Assembly: GCA_949752795.1 (NCBI GenBank)
Contig: OX457058.1
Coordinates: forward strand, 163,807,353-163,871,352
Direction: 5' to 3'
DNA: 64,000 bases
DNA from: Hyperoodon ampullatus
Taxonomy: Eukaryota; Chordata; Mammalia; Artiodactyla; Ziphiidae
Shown: one piece after another, positions 11,900-23,170 of the stretch
Position numbering within the stretch: position 1 is the stretch's first letter
Layout: each line of letters opens with the position of its first letter
Notes under the pieces: generated by a model
The model's database searches: none
What the model saw: the letters and a program-made list of their open reading frames with translations, nothing else
Told to the model about the DNA's origin: nothing
Position numbers and translations under genes: made by a program

Positions 11900-11987
11900 G
11901 AACACAGAGGAGTCAAGAACAGAAATGAGTACTCTTTTTGGACCATTTGCTTCTCAGACTGCAGAAGACCGACCTCAGAAGAGCTTG
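11900..11987 (+). other. Candidate internal or alternative exon (weak)
   Basis: A T-rich tract (about 11852-11876) and ggttcag precede 11900, forming a plausible 3' splice site. The segment ends at 11987 with cttg followed by gtaagtac, a near-ideal 5' splice site. Its length is 88 bp, which is not a multiple of three. Two of three frames are open through it, and one contains an ATG at 11925. I do not recognise either peptide. Chance pairing of a good acceptor and donor is quite possible in 64 kb, so this is a lead only. Confidence 0.2.
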
Positions 11988-14084
11988 GTAAGTACATTAA
12001 AAAAATAAGCAAATGGGACATAAAGAGATATAATTTGAGAAAATAGAGATGTTCTGAAATACTTGAAGGGATACTTATTTTAAAAATGTTTATTAAGAAA
12101 CCTGGGATTAAGAACAAATGAGGGTAAGAATTCTATCCCCGAATTCACACAGCATCTCTGAAGACAAAATAAGAAAGTGCGACATCAAAGCAGATGTTCC
12201 TTTCCTGTATTTCGTTGCCTTCCTCAGGCTATGCCTTAAAGATGTGAACTATGAACACTCAATGGACGTGATCCTTCAGAGGCTGGAGGGGAATTTGGCC
12301 ACAATGCTGTAGATGGAGATGTGACCCCTGCCCCAAATTTTGTGTTTGTGTGTGGGGGGGGGGGGGGCGGGAGGAAGAGCCAGACCAAGTTCCAGCTTGA
12401 TTTCTTCTACTTCAAAAATTTGATGATGTCTTGCTTCTAAGATGTCACCTTAATTCACTGACAAAACACAATGACATAATTTACCTGGGCTATTTGGCTC
12501 AAAGATGTTTAACTCTCATTTTATGATTATTAAGGCCAGATAAGCACAAGGTTTTTAGAATTGACAGGTACAAATAAAACAGGACTAGAGTATAAGAAAT
12601 AGTCAGCCCTTGATATCCTCTGAAATCCATCTCTGAGCTCAGTACCCCAAGCTGAAGTACAACCAGAGAACATTTCCATGTGGCTTATGACTCAGCTCTT
12701 GCTATGGATTTAATGTCAGCAGGTATTTTTGAGTTACAAATGACACCAAAAGTCACTTCTTATGCCTTATCAATAACAGTGACCAAACAACCAAGGTGAA
12801 AAGAAAAATTCTACAAATAGACTCTCAGAAGTTAAAAAGCCTCAATGGAAGTGGGAAAATGTCCAAACCATCAATTATAAAGGCCACGTTAGTAATTACA
12901 TAGATACATAGTCAATAATTAATTAGGCTATTGATTGATTATCAACCAGGTCAATTTCAGTCCTTGACTCCATATTTTTCTAGGTATTTTCTCTTGTAAA
13001 ATAAGGCAATGTTTGTTTTGTTTTGTTTTTTCTCTCCATGATCCCAGGATGCTAGTGAGCATTTTTTTTTTAAAGATCTATCCACTGTTAATGGCTGCTT
13101 TGTTTTGTTTTATCTTGGCACAGTGTATTAGCCATTATGTGATGAGTTTTTATTATTATAGTTTCTAAAGTATGAGAGGAAATGAAATAAATGATTAATG
13201 GCAGAGTAACTTAAATCAAGATGGAATTATAGGGAGCCATTGAAAAATAGATGGGAAATATGGCTTCCCAAATGGAATTTGGTCCAGCTCCAAGGGTAAC
13301 AGTCTTATCAAAGGTGCCACACGGTTTTATTCATGATCCCAAGCAGAGGGGGCTCTCAGTATTCAATCTTAGCAACTGCACAACACCTTGCAGTGACAGG
13401 AAGCTTCTCAGCCCTGGCACGTGATCCATCTTGTCTCAGAGGGAAGCTCTCTTTGCTCCAGGGCTAGCATCATTTTTATACATCAACTACTCTTTATTTA
13501 TAAATCTGGAGTTCAGCTTACTTCTACTTTGGAGATCTTCTTAGAGATCAGCTATGTACACTTCAAATGAGGCTAGTTTTGTTCCGCGTTTTAAGGTTGC
13601 AAAATAAAGAGTTTGGTGGATTGATGCTGGTCACATGACCAGAAGATCTAAATTCTCGTTCTGTTCTGGGATCACATTTACAGCATAAACAGAGGCTATT
13701 TCTTCATTTAACATGCAACCCACTCTTCACTCAGGGTTTATTGCATTGCTATGAAGATAAGTTTGAAAATGTGCATGATTGATTCCAGATGAAAGAGAGT
13801 TAACCCAATCAACTAGATAGATAGAGTTCATAGCTTATTGTCTCACATTCTTAAATATCAGAAATTTAAAAATACTAAACAGTTGCATTATTTCACTTCC
13901 AAGAGTACAAGTGAATATTGTCTTCTATGCCACTTGGTAGCCTAACCCATTCCAGCTAACAGAGAGCCAATATATAAATACCTTATTTTTTCCTCCAGGG
14001 CTCACTAACCCTATTCCCACCATATAACAATAATGAATACCATCATTTTTAACTAAAGGCACTAGTAATTAAGGGAACAATTGT
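11988..14084. other. Unique sequence, no gene seen
   Basis: Contains the G run listed at 12354-12371, a homeodomain-like AT-rich patch at about 12880-12960 (attaattagg, gattgattatc), and (GTTTT)n at 13014-13028. No gene or clear interspersed repeat. Confidence 0.5.
12354..12371 (+). repeat. Poly(G) run
   Basis: Fourteen consecutive G, one C, then three more G, preceded by a short TG-rich run. It is G-quadruplex prone in principle and also a typical site of sequencing slippage. Confidence 0.9.
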
Positions 14085-14255
14085 TTGATGTTCTATACAC
14101 ACACATTTCCTTGAATCCTCTGAAGAACAATATGAGGTAGATTTTATTATTGTCATCATTTTTACAAATGTGGAGACTGCAGTTCCAGGTTAGTGCCTTG
14201 TCCAAATGGCTCACCTGGGACTTGAATCCCACATTTTATTTGAAGTTATATTGCT
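14085..14255 (-). mobile_element. MIR SINE
   Basis: Reverse-complement MIR order is clear: ttgaatcctctgaagaacaa, atgaggtagattttattatt, acaaatgtggagactg, agtgccttgtccaaatgg, then gggacttgaatccca. The frame at 14150-14500 begins inside it. Confidence 0.8.
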
Positions 14256-15059
14256 TTCAGGAAAAGGTTTTGGGGGTTCTCACTAAAAATACATTTCTGA
14301 AAGCCTCACAAGTCTCTTTAGCTAAGAAGTCCCAAAGCAGTTCAAAGAATTTTGCAAGAACTAAGCTGCTGATTCTGTTACCTCAGCTTGTCACCAAGAT
14401 GAAATCTTTCAGAGGAAAAGCTAAAGATAGAATAGCATTTTTCTACCCTACCCTTCCTGCCTACCTACTCCCCACTCTACTCATTCATACTGATCTTTAA
14501 GCAGCAAAACGAATGGGATCAAGCTGGATGTTCTTTCCTAAGAGAAATGCTTCAGGCCAGAGAGAAAGATAACATAGATGAACCATGTGCCCTGGAGGCA
14601 AGTTCAATAGAGAGGAGAGATTAAGTTAAAGCCTAACAAGGACATAAACACGTTGGCCAAGCAGCATACACAGATAAACAATGAGGCATAGAAAGAACCA
14701 AATGATAGACTAGCTTCTCTAGAATTAGACTAGAATGTTCTAATCATCTCTGTGAGAAGAGATTACATTTCCAATTAGCTTTTTTCATTCGTATATACTT
14801 TTAAAGAAATAACTTTGCAGCACTGAGTACCTTCTTATTGTACAAAAAGTTATATATTCTTTTCATAGTCTGAACTCTCATCAGTTCATGGACAGTTTAC
14901 AGGATATCACCTTTTAGCCTCACTTCACTGTATGTTGTCTGAATTTCTCATAAGAGAAAACTCCAGCTCAGAATTAGATTGCCCTCTAGAGAAAGGCTGA
15001 CTAGACTTAGCTGTGTGAATGCAGCAGATGACTTATTTTTTCAATAAAACCCTCGGTGT
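14256..15059. other. Unique sequence, no gene seen
   Basis: No recognisable repeat, gene or RNA. Codons of the frame at 14150-14500 continue here but show no domain. Confidence 0.5.
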
Positions 15060-15600
15060 GGCTTGGTAGTGATGTGTTACTGTCTCTCTAAAGAGCCCAA
15101 GGAGCCACAGAGATCATTTTCAAAGTGAGCAATCGAGTTTGCAGTGCTGTGCAGCAGGGGAGCTCGACTTGGATGGTCAGAGAAGAAGGGAGAGGAGAGG
15201 AAGACGAGATGACAGCTGTCATTCCACACCCCATAAGGACACACTGTCTGGCCCTGAATATGAATCTCTGACAAAGAGGAAATTCAGCACTGGAGGAAGG
15301 ACCCATAACTGCCGTAACTCACTGCTTCCTGCATGTTTATAGAACGGTGTTATTGTACAGATTGTTAAATTGATACCTTAATTACATGCATTGTGGCCAA
15401 GTTATGGCTATCATGAGAGGCATAAATCTGGTCTTTCTGACGTGCTCCCAACGACAGCATTTTGTTAGGAGAGTCTTGAATACAATTTTGATGTTAAAAA
15501 GAAGATCTGCAATACAAAGATTTACTTCGCCAGTAAATAAATACTACAACTGTTCTCTACCCTGCTGCTGATGGATGTAATTTTTAAAAAGGTGAAGTAT
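15060..15600. promoter_or_regulatory. Possible conserved non-coding element (speculative)
   Basis: A repeat-free block that differs from its surroundings in keeping several CpG dinucleotides (for example near 15125, 15163, 15205, 15314, 15342 and 15440) and in having mixed composition. It holds a homeodomain-type site ttaattac near 15378 and E-box/PBX-like words such as gacagctgtc at 15211-15220. Several overlapping short frames on both strands give no recognisable protein. Only comparative alignment could support the call. Confidence 0.2.
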
Positions 15601-16185
15601 AATCAGATGGCAGATTCTGAAGGAAATATATGTTGCAGAATTTTTAAATGAGGATCTCTCTCTTGGCTAATTTAATAGCTAGTTCAGATTTATAGTCAGT
15701 ATAACAAAGGCAGATTCAATTAGGACTTCTGAAAATCCAATTATATATATAAATTCTATCAAATAAGCAAGAGGCTGGTCTTTGGAGTAAATGGTTCTCT
15801 TATTGTTTTTCTACCAAATACTTCTAACAACTGATTGGCTTGTGTTAAACCACAGCTGATTTGTCTGACAATTTTATTATTCTCAGCATCTACCATCAGT
15901 CTTACCTATCATAAATCTTGTCTGTCTGTATTGCGATTTTCAAGCTACTGTTCTTAAAAAAGCATACACACAGGACTGTAGGCAACTACTGTATGATATA
16001 AATAAAGTACACTTGATCTTCTCCTAGTTTACATTAAGCTATTAAAAAATAAGTACAGGCACTTATGGTGCATATTACTATTAGTTTACCATTCCAAAAT
16101 TATCTTAATCTCAGTTCTGCATTATATGAGAGCAAGAGTTTAAATGTGGAAGCCCAGAGAGAACTAGTAAAATTTCTTTAGGTAA
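15601..16185. other. AT-rich unique sequence, no gene seen
   Basis: No gene or clear repeat. An aaaccacag word (RUNX-like) occurs near 15848, but single motifs of this kind are expected by chance. Confidence 0.5.
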
Positions 16186-16239
16186 GAAATATTTAGGACA
16201 GTCTCATTAAGACCTACATGAAAATGTCCTAAATATTTC
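16186..16239. repeat. Perfect 15-bp inverted repeat with 24-nt loop
   Basis: The arms gaaatatttaggaca (16186-16200) and tgtcctaaatatttc (16225-16239) are exact reverse complements. The loop is 16201-16224. The stem does not extend cleanly outward, and I do not recognise a transposon around it. It could be an eroded MITE, a fold-back or a small RNA hairpin. The stem is shorter than a usual pre-miRNA. Confidence 0.9.
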
Positions 16240-16780
16240 CCTTCATAAACTGGTCCATATTATATCCTATCAGAACTGAAAACATAACAAGGTGTTCCTT
16301 ACCTGAGCTTTGAAGCTATTAAAATAGGTAACTAAAAATATTTTTGGAAGAATAAACCAGAAAATTATATTGGTCAGGCAAACTAAATGACAGGGACTGG
16401 GGTGGGGTAGAAACTTTTATTTGCATACCCTGTTATACCTATACATTTTAATTCATGTGAATGCATCATCTTGCTATAAACTAAGCATTTTAAACTGTGA
16501 TTGGCAACATTTATCATATTTTTAGACTTATAAACTCTATCTTGGTAAGGATGAGATGTACTGAAGTTGTAATTATTCATTATATTTTAAAAGCTCTTTT
16601 TTTTGGTTGCTATCTTAGCAGAAATATAGAAAGACTATTCTTTATTTGAAAAGAAACAACACCCTCATTTAGTGGAGAGGATAGATATAATGTCCAATGT
16701 GATGGTCACCAACTATACATATGTATTTGTTGAACATTTGAAATGTGGCTACTCTGAATTGAGATATAATGAAAGTCATA
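16240..16780. other. AT-rich unique sequence, no gene seen
   Basis: No gene, RNA or recognisable repeat. The minus frame at 16383-16580 has no known domain. Confidence 0.5.
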
Positions 16781-16782
16781 AA

Positions 16783-16947
16783 ATATATACTGGATTTAGG
16801 GAATTCCCTGGTGGTCCAGTGGTTAGGACTCCGTGCTTTCACTGCCAAGGTCCTGAGTTCAATCCCTGGTCTGGGATGTAAGATCCGGCAAGCTGTGTGA
16901 CATGACCAAAAGCAACAAAAGAAAAAAATATATATTTACTGGATTTC
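16783..16947 (+). mobile_element. Short CHR-related tRNA-derived SINE
   Basis: The head gaattccctggtggtccagt is followed by ggttaggactccgtgctttc, agttcaatccc (B-box region) and a short body, ending in an A-rich tail near 16928. This is the shorter, older CHR-related head, with a different body from the other copies. Actggattt occurs on both sides (16789-16797 and 16939-16947) within similar AT-rich flanks, giving an imperfect target-site duplication. Confidence 0.85.
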
Positions 16948-17172
16948 AAGGACTTAGTACAAAATAAAGAATGCAAACTATCATATTCATAATGTATTTA
17001 TTAATTACATATTGAAATTATACTATTTTAATATATTAGATTAAATAATACATTACTAAAGTTAATTTCATATGTTTCCTTTTACTTTTTAAAGAGTCTA
17101 CTAGAATACTAAAAATTACACATATGGTTTCCATTCATGATTCTCTTTATTTATCTAAAGTGCTCTTCTAGA

Positions 17173-17370
17173 CAAATGGGTAGCAAATACAACCTACAGC
17201 CTGTTTTTGTAAATAAAGCTGTACTGGGACATAGCCACATCCATTTATTTACATACTGTAGTTGACTGTGTTTGCACTGCAATGGCAGCGTCCAGTAGTT
17301 GAGACATATGTCCTGCAAAGCCTAGAATATTTATTATCTGGCTCTTTCCAGAAAATGTTTGTGGATCATG
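17173..17370 (+). mobile_element. hAT-type non-autonomous DNA transposon relic
   Basis: The order cctgtttttgtaaataaagc, gggacatagccacatccat, gcactgcaatggcagcgtcc, then tggctctttccagaaaatg matches a common mammal-wide Charlie-type MER element. I am not certain of its exact name. Terminal inverted repeats are eroded. A second copy lies at 47422-47634 in the opposite orientation. Confidence 0.7.
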
Positions 17371-17989
17371 TAAACTATAAGCTTCTAAAAGTAACATTAT
17401 ATGCAAATAGTTTAGTGTGCACGCTTATTGTTTTTTAAATGGCTTGAAAAATGCAAAACATACAGAAAAGATATAATTGGGGTAAGACTGTGTTACATAA
17501 TGAAAGTCCTCTTCAAAAATTACTTTTACTTTCTAATATTTCAGTGGGAATCTGACATAGATGAGCCACAAAATGTTGGATGGGTTAGTAAATATTCTAT
17601 AACTTCCATTTCAAAGTTCTTCAAAGAATTAAGGTTAATGAAACATTAAAATATCATCTAAAAATGTCATTCCTGCTATATTCCATAAGACTATTTAACA
17701 AAGTGTTTCATAGTATACTAGTCCCAACCACTGTTAATGTTTTATTCAAATATATTACGTGATTTTAAAAGTTTGTTTTTCAAGTTTGTTTAACAATGTT
17801 TAGTGAGTTTACTATAGTGTTTTTCAGAGCATTTACTGTATTGATGTGTATTATAAATATCAAGGAAGATAAACTTGTACAGCTTATGTTCCAAAATTAT
17901 TTGACAACAGAATCTTTTTTTTTTCTTTTTACTTTTTTTTTGTTGCAGTGACTGTCATGACACATGTATATATACTACACAATGGTACC
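17371..17989. other. AT-rich unique sequence, no gene seen
   Basis: Contains T-rich runs at 17914-17941. No gene or recognisable repeat. Confidence 0.5.
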
Positions 17990-17991
17990 TA

Positions 17992-18425
17992 TGATGGTCA
18001 CTTTTATATGTCAACTTGGCTTGGCCACAGTGTCCAGATATTTGATCAAACATTATTCTGGATGTTTCTGAGAGGCAGGTTTTTTGGGTGATATTAACAT
18101 TTAAATCAGTAGACTTTTAGTAAACTAGACTGTTTTCTACAAGGCAAACGGGGCTCATCCAGTCAGTCAAAGGCCTAATAGAACAAAGACTGACTGCCTC
18201 TGAGCAAGAAGGAATTCGGCCAACGAATGTCCTTCAGACATGAATTACAGTATTGGCTCTCCCCTGTGTCTTCACCCTGACAGCCTACCGTGCAGATTTT
18301 GGACTTGTCAGCCTCCATAATTGCATGAACCAGTTTCTTAAAATTAATCTATCTCTCTGTCTCTCTGGCTCTGCTTTTGCCTCTGTCTCTCTCCCACCTT
18401 ATATATACATATTTGTTGACCCAAC
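17992..18425 (+). mobile_element. LTR-like repeat, copy 1 (3' end missing)
   Basis: It begins tgatggtcacttttatatgt and passes through ttaacatttaaatcagtaga and tcagcctccataattgcatg to a degenerate ctctgt/tatata region. The terminal ctctgg...actaatac part seen in the other copies is missing here. The family is a very common mammalian LTR-like repeat. I cannot name it with certainty. Confidence 0.65.
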
Positions 18426-19554
18426 CTACAAGTAACTGTTCAGACCACAGCAGAGAAAGAAAATGCTCTCTTACACTAAGAAGATATATCTAGTTTCTCC
18501 AACCTCATATAAGAATGTCAATCTTATCTTGATTGCTATCCAGTTCCTTTGAGGAAGGGAAGAATAATAATATTTTTGAAAAAGAAAATGTCTAAAAGAC
18601 ATTCTATCTACTCAGAACTCCATATCTAAATAAATAAATATCAATAACAGTGAAGAGTCTGAAGTTTTACCCTATTTTCAAACTAACAAGTTAATCTGTC
18701 TCAGTTTCAGGGATGCAGGCAGAAGATATGAAACTCCAGGGTCAGAGACAAAGGACTTTTTACTCAAAGCAATGGTAGTAGCCAGAGTCCCCACATTTTC
18801 TTCCACTGGTTCCCTGAGCTTCAATTCTCACAAAGTGACAAGAAAAGGAATAGGTGGCACTTGAAGTGGGTTAATAGAAGAGAGGAACTCAGAACTTAAG
18901 GACAATAATCTTGTATAATGGGCATAAGCCTGCCCTCCCTTTGTTCTGAAGGGAAACACTATATCTTCCAATACTCTTTGCTATATATTATATATACTTC
19001 CTTGAGCAAATTGCTAGAATGAATGCATTCAGTGTCTTTGCTCACAAGATATGCTGAAATGGTGGATTCTCATGGATTATTCATCTCAACAAAAAGCAAG
19101 TAAATAAATAAATAATTATATACATACCTATATAAAGCACATTTGATTTTATCCTCCTGTCAACTCAAAATAACAGAAAGCTACACAGACAGCTCCACCT
19201 CAATGGCTTGGTTATTCTTCTGAAATATATTCACTAAGTTATATTGTAATGTTTTTTATTTTTACAGTAGTTTGATCCAAGGACCGGTCATCTAAAGATC
19301 ACCTCTGCTTGCTCTATAAAGCTACTTCAAACATAATGTTAATTCTGTGTTTCAATGCCTCTTTTATAAGAACCCACTGAATAAATCCTTTTCTTTAATA
19401 TGGCATCAAGGAAAAGCTTCTCTCATGGATGACTGCAATGCTTTCCTTAGCAAAGGATACCTCTGAGGATGCTCTTACACCTTCTCTACTATAAAGTGTA
19501 TCATTTTGTCTGACATGATGTCATGTGGCATCCCGTGACAATGGATTCTAAGTT
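18426..19554. other. Unique sequence, no gene seen
   Basis: A few taaa-type runs (18630-18640, 19101-19113) and no gene or clear interspersed repeat. Confidence 0.5.
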
Positions 19555-20170
19555 CTTGAATAGTGAGTGATGCTGGCTCAGGCCCCAAGGGCAGGAAAGA
19601 CAAACCAACAATTATAATATGTATTTATTTCAATGAGAATGAACCACTGTCCCTTCAGAATGGAAGAAGAACAACGCAGTCAACTTACCAGCAAGTAATC
19701 AGTTGGCCTCCCCAAAATGGTGTCATACCAGTGGCTTGACACTGTTAGCAAGTTGGTCATTCAGAGGCTGAAACAGTTAGATAAGCCATTGTAAGTCAGA
19801 ATTCCATGCTGTTGGTCCTCTGTCCCTTCTATCAAGGCCATATTTTTAATGTGTTCATTGTGTCAGATCTGGGAACGCTGATGAGAAGTTTGTTGACATT
19901 AATTGACCAGTTGTATTTGCACTTGGTCGTTTTAGTGTCTCTGTGCTCTCTGGTGAGCATCAGTATGTGATGCAAGGACCTTCACCCTTGTCCACTCCTG
20001 TATGTCTACCCACATGCGTGGATCTCACCCCTTTCCCCCAACTTCCAGGCTTTGTCTATACATGGAAACCTTTATCTACCAACACTCCTTCTAATACCAT
20101 AGGGTCTGCCAGATTGTATGGCCTAAGCAGTGGGGTTGCCTGCACCATAGGTTAGACTTGCAGTAGCTCT
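19555..20170 (-). mobile_element. ERVL-type endogenous retrovirus internal relic
   Basis: The series ggccccaagggcaggaaag, gagaatgaaccactgtccct, aatggtgtcataccagtggc, gaggctgaaacagttagata and gtctacccacatgcgtggat follows the minus-strand order of ERVL internal (pol-side) sequence common in placental mammals. It is a broken non-coding relic: no long frame remains on the minus strand and no LTR is evident beside it. The plus frame at 19943-20155 is an antisense reading. Confidence 0.65.
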
Positions 20171-20324
20171 ATCCTCTTCGAGATCCTATGCAAAGACTCA
20201 CACAGTATATGAGCTAGACCACTCTGTCCTTAGGTGTGGAGTATGCTGCCTCCAGAACCCCAAGAAATCCCCCCAGGTGTTTTGTTTACTTCTCCATGGT
20301 AGGATGTGAAAAATGAAAAGGTAG

Positions 20325-20373
20325 TTTTGTTGTTGTTGTTTGTGTTTTTTTGTTTTTGTTTTGTTTTGTTTTT
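20325..20373. repeat. (TTG)n/(TTTTG)n simple repeat
   Basis: Four to five TTG units pass into T-rich TTTTG units. It gives the lysine/asparagine-rich minus frame at 20230-20463. Confidence 0.9.
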
Positions 20374-21460
20374 ACTTTGGAAGGGCTGTCCTAGCATGCC
20401 TCTGACCACTGAGCCCCTAAATTTTTTATGAACATGGCAGGCCCTTGCGTATTTTCTTCCCAAGGAACCTGGAGAGTTAAAATCTTTGGGTGTATGTCCA
20501 TGCAGATGTCCTCAAGTGTCAGGTTACCAGATTTTCGGGTTTTATTTTCAAATAGGGCCCTAAGCTTGTTGTAACATATTTACCTTATTTGGGCATTTAA
20601 TTCTTGTGAAGTTCAACCACTTTGACTAATAAATATTAGGCTTGATCCTTGATTTTTCTTCTGCTAGAAGAAATGAGGCCTTTTCTGTATGCATTCTAAA
20701 TCTGTTCTGCATATGACTTTCAAGTTCTATGTTATTCCCTCAGCTCTCCATTTATCTTTACGTAGAACAGAAATGGTGCACAGTAATAACCATCTAATGT
20801 CTTATCTTTATAGCTACTCTTTTCTTCATCCATCTCAACTGATATTTTAAGTCCAGCAGCATATTCCCTTCTACTTATATACCCTCTCAACCCCCACAGG
20901 TCAGTATTTACCAATTGGAAGGCCACCTTATGCCAGCGGCAACCTGTGCTCCACCTACCAGTCGTGATGGGTTTTTCATTGTTAGCTGAGCTGTAAATGG
21001 CTTAGCTCAAAACCCCATTTTGTCTCCTGCTGACTTGGACCACCCTCGATATCCTATGTTGTATGTTAAGTTCTCTAGCAGCAGCTGAAACGGAGTCTAA
21101 TGTGTAAGATGTTAATTACAGATCAACACCTGTGGAAAGAACAGGGAAGAAGAAAGATGGGACAGAGGAAAAATTTAAACTCCAATGCAGGGTGACATAG
21201 TTCAGGGTAGCCTCAGCGAATCTAGTAGGCAGCTCTAGAATAAGACATTATAACTCTGCTTCACTCAACTGTGGACTATCACGGTAGTGGAAGGATGTGA
21301 GCTGGAGCAAGACAGCTCTCAGAACCTGAGGCAGACCCTGAAATTGCTGAGAACTGGAAGATATCTGTTGACCACATACTCTACAGTGGGGTGTCAAGTC
21401 TTTCCCTGTAGGGGCACTAGGAGAACATTTCTGTGTCTGCCACAGCAAACACCCATCTAG

Positions 21461-21461
<1 letters not shown>

Positions 21462-21502
<41 letters not shown>
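21462..21502. repeat. (AC)20 microsatellite
   Basis: A pure AC tract of about 41 bp, long enough to be polymorphic. It produces the cysteine-valine run in the minus frame at 21248-21517, which is not a gene. Confidence 0.98.
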
Positions 21503-21507
<5 letters not shown>

Positions 21508-22134
21508 TAAACTTCAAGAACTGACAACTTAATTCATAAGAAGCCTAGAATATTTAACTTGCCTCACGGTCTCTCTTTGAGCTCTAGCACATTGGCTTTG
21601 ACTTTCAAATTTTGAGGTTTTAAATGACTGTCTTTCACTACCTGTGAGACTGAGGAAGAATCATCAAAGTGATTACGTTTTTGGCTGGAGACATGAATAA
21701 ATTTGTCCAAGTGGATGGATGTCACCCTGCCACTAATAGCCAACATGACAGTGAGAGCTAACTGCCTCCAGGGGGTCTACTCACTTGTTGCTTTTACCAT
21801 GGAACTAGCCTGGCCAGAGCCCTACTCATGCCCTTCTCCAGCAGGCATGAAATGCCCCCTGATTCTTATTATAAAAAGCAGATTGCTTCTAACAGAATTG
21901 TCTAACCAGCTTACTAATTGTCATACATTTGCAAAAATTCCAAATGTGATTCTCTCAAAATTCAGAATCACATATATTGATACTTCTGAGTTCCAGAAAA
22001 CAATTTTAGGCACTGAAGAGAAATTACGAATGAGAAAAAAGGTAATTTTACCCTTCACTTCATGCAGCTCAGAGGGTTAAGTCTCCGATATAACTAAAGA
22101 TTTTGTGACTCTTTCTTCTCAGATCTACTAAAAA

Positions 22135-22310
22135 TAATTATAATACACACAATTTATTAAGTGGACTATGTGCCAGGCATTTTATACACTTTATTTCAAA
22201 AATAACCCTATGTAGTGTATACAGACACTGAGTCTTAGCCCCAATAAGGGAATTGTCCAGAGTCCCATGAGAGGCACGTGCTGTTAGAGCTCTGCCAGAC
22301 AGCTAGCCAG
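22135..22310 (-). mobile_element. MIR SINE
   Basis: Reverse MIR order: aatttattaagtggactatg, tgccaggcattttatacact, aataaccctatgtagtg, then an eroded gaggcac...agctctgccag end. Confidence 0.75.
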
Positions 22311-22369
22311 ATAACATCCTTGCATTTGGGGTAGAAAGTGAAGCTCATTAAGATTAAACAGTGTGTCCA

Positions 22370-22535
22370 CATTCACTTTAAAATGTTAATCCTTACAGCG
22401 ATCCTTTACTTTGGGTGGGAAAACATTTTATCCCCACCTTGTAGATGAGGAATTTAAGGTTCATAAGAGCAAAATGGCTTGCAGAAGATAATGTGTTTAG
22501 TCATCTGAAGATATAAAAATTAAATCCAAATGTGT
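22370..22535 (-). mobile_element. MIR SINE
   Basis: Reverse MIR order: aatccttacagcgatccttt, ttatccccaccttgtagatg, aggaatttaaggttcataag, then ggcttgcagaagat. It lies in a cluster with the MIRs on either side. Confidence 0.7.
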
Positions 22536-22794
22536 ATGTTGCCTTCTTTTTCTTTCTCTTTTTTTCCAAAAAGGCAGTCACAAATCATGCATAAGAAAAT
22601 ATTATATATAAGCTTCTAATAAAACCAGTAAGTCCAAATTGCATATTACCAAACTATCCAAACAATCTTCCACAAATAATGAATTTTGTTTGAGGAAATT
22701 AAAACACGATTTATTGGAAAGGGCATTCAGCTGAGCATTAATGCCTGAATTCCAAGCATGGTTTCACTCCCAAATTCAAGTACAACTGAACTGT

Positions 22795-22822
22795 TGCTGC
22801 TACTACTGCTACTGCTGTTGCA
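22795..22822. repeat. Degenerate (CTG/CTA)n triplet run
   Basis: Interleaved gct/act/gtt triplets over about 28 bp, too impure and short to suggest an expansion locus. Confidence 0.7.
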
Positions 22823-22849
22823 AATGTCAGCAATGACTCACAGAGCTGC

Positions 22850-22995
22850 CCCCTTGTAGCAAGCGCTCAGCCCCACACTTCTCATACATGGCCATATACT
22901 CCTCTCTAAAGCACCGTGAGTTGGGTGTCATCATCTCCATTTTCTAGATAATGAAATGGAATTCTAGAGAAGTTAATTGCTCAAAGCCAAAGAAT
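22850..22995 (-). mobile_element. MIR SINE
   Basis: Reverse MIR order, with agcaagcgctcag, gtgtcatcatctccattttc, tagataatgaaatggaattc and agaagttaattgctcaaagc. It abuts a MIR on the other strand. Confidence 0.7.
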
Positions 22996-23170
22996 ATTGC
23001 TAGCCATTAAAAAGCTCACGCTTTGAAATCATAACCATGAATTTTTTTATACCAGCTCAGCCACTTACGAGCTTTGTAAATTTGGAAAAGTTACTTAACC
23101 ATCCTGGTCTCAGTTTTAATGATAGAATTTGGATCAGACAGTCCCTAAGGATCCATCCAATTCTGAGAGT
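22996..23170 (+). mobile_element. MIR-type SINE (MIR3-like)
   Basis: Plus-strand order: cagctcagccacttacgagc, ttggaaaagttacttaacca, tcctggtctcagtttt, then gtccctaaggatccatccaa. The last word resembles the 3' part of MIR3/THER-type elements. The minus frame at 23057-23242 and plus frame at 23037-23315 are readings of this repeat and its flank. Confidence 0.7.

Larger units (their letters stand above)
20171..22134. other. Unclassified sequence with simple repeats, no gene seen
   Basis: Holds the TTG/TTTTG tract (20325-20373) and the CA tract (21462-21502) listed separately. The part to about 20980 may continue the retroviral relic but I cannot show it. The frame at 21703-22080 (125 codons) has no recognisable domain and no good splice or Kozak support. 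Confidence 0.45.

Noticed and set aside
21248..21517. Cysteine-valine repeat frame, like those at 40943-41149 and 50630-50901
   Set aside because: Pure readings of CA microsatellites, not proteins.
21703..22080. 125-codon plus frame in repeat-poor DNA
   Set aside because: No domain, no splice-like edges and an unremarkable start context. The length is within chance for a 64-kb window searched in six frames.
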